A stretch of DNA of 42,733 bases, taken from Candidatus Pseudolachnospira avium. Its GTDB lineage: Bacteria; Bacillota; Clostridia; Lachnospirales; Lachnospiraceae. The notes under the pieces are model-generated. The model searched no databases. It had not been told where the DNA came from and saw nothing but the letters and a program-made list of their open reading frames with translations. The stretch spans positions 1 through 42,733 of the forward strand of contig CAJFTW010000040.1 of the NCBI GenBank assembly GCA_904420025.1. Reading direction: 5' to 3'. Position numbers and translations under genes: made by a program. Positions 18,860 through 25,658 of the stretch are shown in pieces (position 1 is the first letter of the stretch; each line of letters begins with the position of its first letter).

Positions 18860-19439
18860 CCTTTTCCATTTTAATTTTGGAAATCATTACACCCAATTCC
18901 CGGTTATCATTTCCTCCCGTCGGCACTACAGTTTGCTGTATATATAAAACAATTTCCAACACTCCGTTTTCATCTGTACAGTTAGCCGGAACTGAAAAAA
19001 GCACTGTTCCAGACTGGGAAGGAGAAATCTCCCCCATCAAAATATCCCCTGCATAGACTAACACCGGTTCCGGCGTAATACAAGCCACAATGTCACACGC
19101 CAACTGGAAGGATGAACTTTGCTCTCCCTCTGGAATCCTATACCACATTCGTACCTGATTTCCGTCTGTCCACCGGCCCTCTGCCTCCCGGTGAGACCAT
19201 CCTCGTCCCATCCGTTTTGATGCCTTTTCCTCTTCTCCATTCGTTACGCCCAGATACTCCCATTCTCCAGAAATAAACGAAATGCCATCCTCCCCCGGCC
19301 ATTCCTGAAGTTCATGATCTATATAATACATCCGGTAAACATCGGAAACATCCGGAGTTCTTGCCCACCATAAAATTCCCACATACCCAACAAACAAAAT
19401 TCCGGCCAATGTGTAGGCCATTATCCTTCCGATCTTCAT
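18837..19439 (-). CDS. Single-TM-anchored extracellular beta-rich protein, possibly related to the DUF7024-type accessory domain of glycan synthases
   Basis: 200 aa; N-terminal TM (IMAYTLAGILFVGYVGILWWA), then GRGWSHREAEGRWTDGNQVRMWYRIPEG...VLVYAGDILMGEISPSQSGTVLFSVPANCTDENGVLEIVLYI...NRELGVMISKIKM. Confidence 0.55.
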   Translation of the reverse strand: MKIGRIMAYTLAGILFVGYVGILWWARTPDVSDVYRMYYIDHELQEWPGEDGISFISGEWEYLGVTNGEEEKASKRMGRGWSHREAEGRWTDGNQVRMWYRIPEGEQSSSFQLACDIVACITPEPVLVYAGDILMGEISPSQSGTVLFSVPANCTDENGVLEIVLYIQQTVVPTGGNDNRELGVMISKIKMEKDGMEYDK

Positions 19440-19554
19440 ATTTTATTGTCCGTCTGCCTTGCAGCTGCTCTCAACTGCATGCTGCCTCCATTTTTCTACT
19501 CAATTTCTCTGCAAACCAGCATCTTTAGAACGTGCGCCGCTAGGCACACTACAA

Positions 19555-19586
19555 ACGTGTGGAGAGACCCGAGTCTCTCCACACGT
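19555..19586 (-). terminator. Perfect 14-bp hairpin just after the DUF4214/NlpC-like gene; probable terminator
   Basis: ACGTGTGGAGAGAC-CCGA-GTCTCTCCACACGT; only a weak T tract (TTTG) follows on the minus strand. Confidence 0.55.
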
Positions 19587-19593
19587 ATACGGA

Positions 19594-22254
19594 TCATACC
19601 TCAATCCCATATGCATTGCAAATGCGCCTGAACTCCGCCGAATACGCAAAACCGTCAAATACAAACGTACGGCTGGCTCCATTATTCAGCCGGTCAACCC
19701 AATCCTGCGCCTCTGCATTGGTAGGGACACGGTCCATAAATGCCTGATACAACAGGCGCACGTACTGTGTGTTGCTATGGTTCTGACGCTGAAATTCTGC
19801 GCTGAAGAAAAAGCCATAAGCCACCTCCCTGCCGCCAAAGCTGCCTTCCACCAGGCGCCTTACCCAATCCTCCACCTCATCGGTCCGGGGATTTCTTCCC
19901 AGGCAGGTCTGATACAGCCTGGCCACAAAGAAGGTGACCTGCTCATGATTGTCCACATAGCTCCGCTCGCTGTAGCTGCCCTGCACAATTCCATAATTCC
20001 CGCAAATCCGGCCGAATTCTGTGGAATTGGCAAAACCTTCATAGACAAAATTCCGTGTAAATCCAGCATCCAGATAGTTTTGCCAGAATGCCACCTCGTC
20101 ATCACGTGGATCCCGTCCCATCATCGTCTGATACATGGTGTAGACATACTGATAATTGCTGACATTCTTTCTCTGATACTCCGCGCTGAAGACAAACCCG
20201 GCTGCCACTTCGGTTCCAGACATCTCATGGTTTTTGAGAATATCCGCCCAGAATTCCACCTCATCGTTCCTCGGCACACGTCCCAGCACCAGGCGGTACA
20301 GCCGTTTTACAAACCCCTCCACCGTGTTGTCTACCTCTTCCCGTGTCACATGCACGGTGCACACTGCCGTTTTTCCTCCGGCAGATGCCTGGATGACCAC
20401 ATTCACCGTATGGCCATAGGCGTCCTCAACACTGCCGTTTAGTCCTGTCACCGTGCCATTTCTGTCCACAGTAGCCACTGTGGTATCCATACTCTTCCAT
20501 GTTACACTCTGCCCCGTCGTGTTGGTCAGGGAAAGACGAATGCTCTCCCCCTCCTGAATCCAGACATCGTTTTCTGCAAAAAAGAGCTGGCTGGCACACT
20601 GGCTGCAGGTATCTCCCTCCACCGGGGAGGCACAGCTATGGGTATAAGTCACGGAATTTCTGCCGTTGAAACGATACAGCGTGTATCCGGAACCCAGATA
20701 GGTCTCATGGAGCGTGGCCAGGGTTTCCTCCCCACCAACTCCATATCGGGTCAACTTTACCTTGGGAGGCGTCTGCTGCAAGATGTCAATGTACTCAATG
20801 GTTCCATCGCTGGCATAGCCAATGTCCGCCACCAATACCGTATGGCTGCCTGCTTTATTGAAAATATCTCCCACCTGGACGCTGTAGATGCTCTGATTGC
20901 TGACCTTGGTGCATTCCCCCGGCAAGCTGGATGTGGTATGCCGATACAGTCCCCAGGCGTAGGAGACGAAGGAACTGCAGTCGGAGGAATAGTAGGGCGC
21001 AATTCCGGTGTAAGTGGAAACTTTGGTATACATCAGGCTGTCCGGATCACGGACAGCATCCAGGAACTCCTGCAGGGATTCTACGGAAGGCGTGCTGTTG
21101 TCCGATTCAAAGGGTACAAATTGTCCGTAAATCGGCTGCCCATACGGAATCCCCTGGTAAACAGTTCCCGCCTCAAAGGTATACTGTTCCCGCCAGCCTG
21201 CAATATCCTCCAGCGGTGTCCACTGAATCTGATACTGCTGCTCTGCCCGTTTGACAATATTTTGGATTCCTGTGCTCAGGGACGCATAGGCGGATACATC
21301 CGATGTAGCCTCCAGGGGCTCCGGCTCCTCCTCCACTTCCATCAGCCCTTCCGCCACCAGGTCGCCGTTGGCCGCACAGACCTCACACTCCTCATCATGA
21401 TTCAAAAGCTCATCCACCGAATGGGTCTCGCCCATCTGGTAAGTTTCCAGCTGAGAAGCACTGCGGGCACCGCTGAAAAGCTCCGAAAGAGATTTTTGAT
21501 AGTCTTCCCCTTCTATAGAAAGAACCAGATAACCGTCCTCGCAATCCCAGTGGGAGACGTTCGAGGCAACCAGTGTCTCTCCAGCCCAAATATCCCAATG
21601 CAGCGCGCTTCCCTTGGCATACAGCATTCCCTCCCGGGTAGGCACAAAGCCCGCAATGGAGCCATCCTCCCGGATACAGCTTACCTCTGCTCCCAAAGTG
21701 CCGCCATACAGGCTGCCGCCGGCCAGAAAATAAAGGCCGGATTCATCTACCACATAGAGCTGATCAATCGCCTCATTCCAGGATAACAGGGTAGAAATCT
21801 GTCCTGTGGACAGCTGAAGCATCCGCACTTCACTGTCAACTACATAGTAGACAGCATCCGCAAATACATTCAAGCTGGTGCCCTCCTGGGAAGCTACGGT
21901 ACGTACATTTCCCTGGCTGTCCTGATACTGGAGTGCACCCGAATCCTTCTCCGAAAAATATACACCGCCGTCCGCTGTCTCCGCCAGCCGGCCACCGCCC
22001 AGAATAGCAGCCGGCGTATTGCCCAGCGTTCCGTCTCCCCACGAAAAAACCACATCCTGGCTTTCCTCCGTGACTTCTGCCTCAGACTCCGCCAGCGCTT
22101 CTTCTGTTTCCGGGCTTTCCTCCAGGCTTTCCTCTCCGCTCTCCACCAGCGTTCCCCCGGAAGCGGTCTCCTCTGCCAATACCGGCTGAGCCGCCCCCAG
22201 GCTCTGCAGTACCATGGAGGCTGTCAACAGATACATGACAACCTTTCTCTTCAT
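19594..22254 (-). CDS. Secreted multidomain protein: signal peptide, propeller-like N-terminal region, NlpC/P60-like cysteine peptidase, Big_2-like Ig domain, two DUF4214-like repeats
   Basis: MKRKVVMYLLTASMVLQSLGAAQPVLAEE; repeated DGGVYFSEKD / DAVYYVVDSE / SGLYFLAGGS; YYSSDCSSFVSYAWGLYR plus GSHTVLVADIG; VTWKSMDTTVATVDRNGTVTGL; FVKRLYRLVLGRVPRNDEVEFW / FVARLYQTCLGRNPRTDEVEDW. Start moved from 22329. Confidence 0.85.
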   Translation of the reverse strand: MKRKVVMYLLTASMVLQSLGAAQPVLAEETASGGTLVESGEESLEESPETEEALAESEAEVTEESQDVVFSWGDGTLGNTPAAILGGGRLAETADGGVYFSEKDSGALQYQDSQGNVRTVASQEGTSLNVFADAVYYVVDSEVRMLQLSTGQISTLLSWNEAIDQLYVVDESGLYFLAGGSLYGGTLGAEVSCIREDGSIAGFVPTREGMLYAKGSALHWDIWAGETLVASNVSHWDCEDGYLVLSIEGEDYQKSLSELFSGARSASQLETYQMGETHSVDELLNHDEECEVCAANGDLVAEGLMEVEEEPEPLEATSDVSAYASLSTGIQNIVKRAEQQYQIQWTPLEDIAGWREQYTFEAGTVYQGIPYGQPIYGQFVPFESDNSTPSVESLQEFLDAVRDPDSLMYTKVSTYTGIAPYYSSDCSSFVSYAWGLYRHTTSSLPGECTKVSNQSIYSVQVGDIFNKAGSHTVLVADIGYASDGTIEYIDILQQTPPKVKLTRYGVGGEETLATLHETYLGSGYTLYRFNGRNSVTYTHSCASPVEGDTCSQCASQLFFAENDVWIQEGESIRLSLTNTTGQSVTWKSMDTTVATVDRNGTVTGLNGSVEDAYGHTVNVVIQASAGGKTAVCTVHVTREEVDNTVEGFVKRLYRLVLGRVPRNDEVEFWADILKNHEMSGTEVAAGFVFSAEYQRKNVSNYQYVYTMYQTMMGRDPRDDEVAFWQNYLDAGFTRNFVYEGFANSTEFGRICGNYGIVQGSYSERSYVDNHEQVTFFVARLYQTCLGRNPRTDEVEDWVRRLVEGSFGGREVAYGFFFSAEFQRQNHSNTQYVRLLYQAFMDRVPTNAEAQDWVDRLNNGASRTFVFDGFAYSAEFRRICNAYGIEV
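19597..20325 (-). repeat. DUF4214-like protein repeat array, 2 units (129 aa + 114 aa)
   Basis: Unit 1 TVEGFVKRLYRLVLGR...YVDNHEQ (20325-19939); unit 2 VTFFVARLYQTCLGR...NAYGIEV (19938-19597). Confidence 0.75.
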
Positions 22255-22318
22255 TCGTTTAACCCCCTCTTTCTTCTTTATGCTCGTTTTTCTTGCCAAC
22301 CTGCTTTTTGTTCCCCAT

Positions 22319-23257
22319 CTATTCGCCAAACAACGGTGTGGGGTATGCCCCCTCCCGCACCATCTCCGCCAGGCGGTTTGCCACCAGTTCCCGATCCTCC
22401 TGGTATGTCATGCCAAACCAGGAGTCTTCCGTAGGCAGAACATGAACCTCCGCCTCTCCTCTGGCCAGCATTTGATCTACCAGAATCGGCAGCAGGTATT
22501 CTTCCTTGTCTGCATCCTGAAGCTGGCCCAGGAATTCTGCAAAGCCCCGCTCCAGCCGGGGAAGGAATTCCGGAGGAAAGCCCCAAAAATTCATGGACAC
22601 CGGGCCCCTGTCATTGAGCTCCTTTTTCCGCCCCTGGTAGGTTCCCCGAACCGCACCGTCTTCCTCCCGGCGAATCTCCTTGGTCTCCTCAATGCCTGTC
22701 AGCTTTCCCTCCGCATCCGTCAGGCAGATACCACGGGTAACGGTCCCATAGTCGCTGAGGGTATTCCCCAAAATAAAGCCCGCCATTCCAAAAGTAAAAT
22801 GCTCCTCCTGTTGGGGCGGCATACTTTCCAGGAACTGATAGATCTTCTGGAAGGCCTCTTTTCCGTAATAGTCATCCGCATTGATGACAGCAAAAGGCGC
22901 ATCCAGAATATGCCGGCAGGCCAGTACCGCCTGACCGGTGCCCCAGGGCTTTGTTCGGCCGGCTGGCCGAGTAAACCCAACCGGAAGATCATCCGGATCC
23001 TGGAATACATAACGCACCTCCATAGACTTTTCCAAACGGTCCCCGATCTTCTCCCGGAAATCTCTCTCAATATCCCGGCGAATAATGAAAATTACCGTCT
23101 CAAATCCGGCCTCTCGGGCATCGTACACGGAATAGTCAATAACCAGCTCGCCGGAAGGCCCCACAGAAGCCAGCTGTTTGATCCCTCCGCCATACCGGCT
23201 GCCGATTCCGGCTGCCATCACCACCAACACAGGTTTCTTTTTCTCTTGTTGACGCAT
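22319..23257 (-). CDS. Nucleotidyltransferase, sugar-nucleotide pyrophosphorylase-like
   Basis: 312 aa; VLVVMAAGIGSRYGGGIKQLASVGPSGELVIDYSVYDA, FAVINADDYYGKEAF. Confidence 0.85.
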   Translation of the reverse strand: MRQQEKKKPVLVVMAAGIGSRYGGGIKQLASVGPSGELVIDYSVYDAREAGFETVIFIIRRDIERDFREKIGDRLEKSMEVRYVFQDPDDLPVGFTRPAGRTKPWGTGQAVLACRHILDAPFAVINADDYYGKEAFQKIYQFLESMPPQQEEHFTFGMAGFILGNTLSDYGTVTRGICLTDAEGKLTGIEETKEIRREEDGAVRGTYQGRKKELNDRGPVSMNFWGFPPEFLPRLERGFAEFLGQLQDADKEEYLLPILVDQMLARGEAEVHVLPTEDSWFGMTYQEDRELVANRLAEMVREGAYPTPLFGE

Positions 23258-23260
23258 GGG

Positions 23261-24373
23261 CTACCCCTTCCTTTTCTTTTCGTTTTGATAAATCTGGTAA
23301 ACCTGATCCAGCATGATGCTTTCCAGGTAATTTTCCTCCACCCGCTTCCGGGCATTTTCCCCCCACTGTTTTCGAAGCTCCGGCTTTTCCACCATTTCCC
23401 GCATAGCCTGTGCCAAAGCATCCACATTCCGCGGTTCTACGGTAAGACCGGTAACCCGGTCCAGGCTGACGTAAGGGACGCCGCTGGGAAGGCGCGTATT
23501 GATCACAGGCTTTCCCCATGCCATTGCCTCAATCTGTACCAAGCCAAAAGCTTCTGCCTGGGTCACAGAAGGCAATACCAGCACATCACACTGCTGCAGC
23601 TGCTCCTGCACCTGGGAGTCCGAAAGGCCGTGCAAAAACCGGACGCGATCTTCTATATGCAGCTGCTGGGCCTGTGCCTCCAGCTCCTCCCGCAGGACAC
23701 CATCCCCCACCAGCGTCAGCTCCGCCTGTTCAACCTTGTGGAAGGCCTGCAGAAGCACATCGCATCCCTTATAGGAGACCAGACGTCCCAGAAACAAAAA
23801 ACGCACCGGCAACTGATTCCGAAACGGCAGCGGCTCTTCTACCCTGGAAACCCCAAAGGGAATCACCACGCACTTGGCCGCAAACGGCCGCAGATAGGGG
23901 GAGTGGTCTATATGTCCCTGGGTTGCCGCGATAATCACATCCGCCCGCTGCAGCATCCACTGCATCAACGGTTTATAGAGACGCATCAGCTTTTTCTGAC
24001 GCACAATATCACTGTGCCACCAAAGCACCACCGAGCCACGATAGCCGGACAGAAGACAGGCCAAATCCCCCAGGGGGAACGGAAGATGCATCTGCACCAC
24101 ATCCCGATCCCGGGAAAGCCGGCGAAACTCCCGCAAAAAAGCAAACGATACCGGCATGGAAAAGAATGTTCCCAGACTGGAGGCCCTGTGTACTTCCACG
24201 CCATTCAGCCATTCGGTTTTTCCCTTTCCTTTTTGCTGGCAGACCAGTACTTTGGTATCTGTCCGATCCCGCAGGCCTTCTGCCAGCTGCTGGGCAACCC
24301 GCTCAATTCCGCCGTTGACCGGAGCATACAGCTTATTCACCTGAAGCACCTTTATTTTTTTGTTATTTTCCAT
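23261..24373 (-). CDS. Family 4 glycosyltransferase
   Basis: MENNKKIKVLQVNKLYAPVNGGIERVAQQLAEGL...; RFLFLGRLVSYKGCDVLLQAF; LPSVTQAEAFGLVQIEAMAWGKPVI. Start moved from 24583. Confidence 0.92.
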   Translation of the reverse strand: MENNKKIKVLQVNKLYAPVNGGIERVAQQLAEGLRDRTDTKVLVCQQKGKGKTEWLNGVEVHRASSLGTFFSMPVSFAFLREFRRLSRDRDVVQMHLPFPLGDLACLLSGYRGSVVLWWHSDIVRQKKLMRLYKPLMQWMLQRADVIIAATQGHIDHSPYLRPFAAKCVVIPFGVSRVEEPLPFRNQLPVRFLFLGRLVSYKGCDVLLQAFHKVEQAELTLVGDGVLREELEAQAQQLHIEDRVRFLHGLSDSQVQEQLQQCDVLVLPSVTQAEAFGLVQIEAMAWGKPVINTRLPSGVPYVSLDRVTGLTVEPRNVDALAQAMREMVEKPELRKQWGENARKRVEENYLESIMLDQVYQIYQNEKKRKG

Positions 24374-25523
24374 CTTGAACCAGCCTTTGCATGACCTCTG
24401 AGACAATTCCAGCAGAGCGCTCCCAGGTAAACTGGGAAGCCCGCCGTATTCCCCTTTCGGACAGTTCCCGACGCAAGTCCGGTTTCTCCACCAGGCGTTC
24501 CATCCCTTCGGCAATGCTCTCCACGGAAAACGGGTCCACCAAAACAGCGCTGTCTCCCGCCACCTCCGGCATAGAACTGACATTAGCTGTCAGCACCGGG
24601 GTGCCGCAGGCCATGGCCTCCAGCGGCGGCATGCCAAAGCCCTCGTAAATGGAAGGGAAGAGAAACGCCACGGCGCCGGCAATAAGCAACGGAACCGCCT
24701 CATTCTCTACGTAGCCGGTGGACCAGACATATTGTTCCAGTCCCAACTCCTGGATCTTGGCAAAGATGGTATCGTACATCCACCCTTTACGGCCAGCCAG
24801 GATCAGCGGGGGCACATCTGCGTTTCTCTGGCGCAGGACACCGTAAGCCTCCACCAGCCTCTCAATATTCTTCCGGGGCTCCAAAGTCCCCAAATACAAA
24901 AGATACTCCTTGGGAAGCCGGTATTTTTCTCTGGCTGCTCCGATCTGCTCTTCCGTATAGCCGGTATGGAATCGCTCTGAGCGAATACCCAAAGGCATTA
25001 CCGTAATTTTTTCCGGGGACACCGGAAGATACTCCAGGATCTCTCTCTTGGAAAATTCCGACACTGTCAAAATGGCATCCGCCCTGCGGCAGGCCTGTTC
25101 CATGTTGGAATCCAGCATCATCTTGGTTCTGGCCCGTACCGTCTCCGGGAACCGTTTGTAGGCCATATCGTGAAAGATGGTAATCTTTTTCCCCTTCACG
25201 CCCGGCGGTATATAGTAATTGAAAAACACCGTCACATCTGTGTCTTTTCCAAAGAACCAGGAATAGGGAAGCGGCAGCACATTCCATATCATCCGATACA
25301 GGCTGAAGCTAAACCGGGCAGATACATCCTGAAATCCCAGCTGCACATATTCTTCCATGGAAGCCGGGCGGCCCGCAGAGCGGTTCCGCAGCTTAAAATA
25401 GTTCAGCTGCATGGTGTCCTCTGGCCTCTGCCGGCGCAGCTGCCGTAAAATGCCATCTGCCACCCAACCGATGCCCGTTTTTTCCGCCTCCATCAGGAGC
25501 TGCGATTCAAATGCAATCTTCAT
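24363..25523 (-). CDS. Family 4 glycosyltransferase
   Basis: 386 aa; GIGWVADGILRQL, LLYLGTLEPRKNIERLVEAY, FPSIYEGFGMPPLEAMACGTPVLTANVSSMPEVAGD. Confidence 0.92.
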   Translation of the reverse strand: MKIAFESQLLMEAEKTGIGWVADGILRQLRRQRPEDTMQLNYFKLRNRSAGRPASMEEYVQLGFQDVSARFSFSLYRMIWNVLPLPYSWFFGKDTDVTVFFNYYIPPGVKGKKITIFHDMAYKRFPETVRARTKMMLDSNMEQACRRADAILTVSEFSKREILEYLPVSPEKITVMPLGIRSERFHTGYTEEQIGAAREKYRLPKEYLLYLGTLEPRKNIERLVEAYGVLRQRNADVPPLILAGRKGWMYDTIFAKIQELGLEQYVWSTGYVENEAVPLLIAGAVAFLFPSIYEGFGMPPLEAMACGTPVLTANVSSMPEVAGDSAVLVDPFSVESIAEGMERLVEKPDLRRELSERGIRRASQFTWERSAGIVSEVMQRLVQDGK

Positions 25524-25586
25524 GCCCTCTCCCTATATTTTTGCCCTGCCGGCAACAACACAAACTACTTTTCCGCAACTTTTATC

Positions 25587-25615
25587 ATTATACACGAAAA
25601 GGCCTTCCTTGGCAA
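25587..25615 (-). promoter_or_regulatory. Predicted sigma-A promoter for the GT4-GT4-nucleotidyltransferase-DUF4214/NlpC-like gene series
   Basis: Minus strand TTGCCA-N17-TATAAT (25610-25615, 25587-25592). Confidence 0.75.
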
Positions 25616-25616
25616 C

Positions 25617-25647
25617 AAAAAGGGACAGGATCGCTCCTGCCCCTTTT
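25617..25647 (-). terminator. Rho-independent terminator downstream of the L,D-transpeptidase gene
   Basis: Minus strand AAAAGGGGCAGGA-GCGA-TCCTGTCCCTTTTT (one G-U pair), ending in a T tract, 12 nt after the stop codon. Confidence 0.85.
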
Positions 25648-25658
25648 GCTCCCTTTCA

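Noticed and set aside
22214-24394. 726-aa plus-strand ORF spanning several genes
   Set aside because: Runs antisense through the nucleotidyltransferase and a GT4 gene plus intergenic DNA; the minus-strand proteins have clear family motifs, the plus translation has none.
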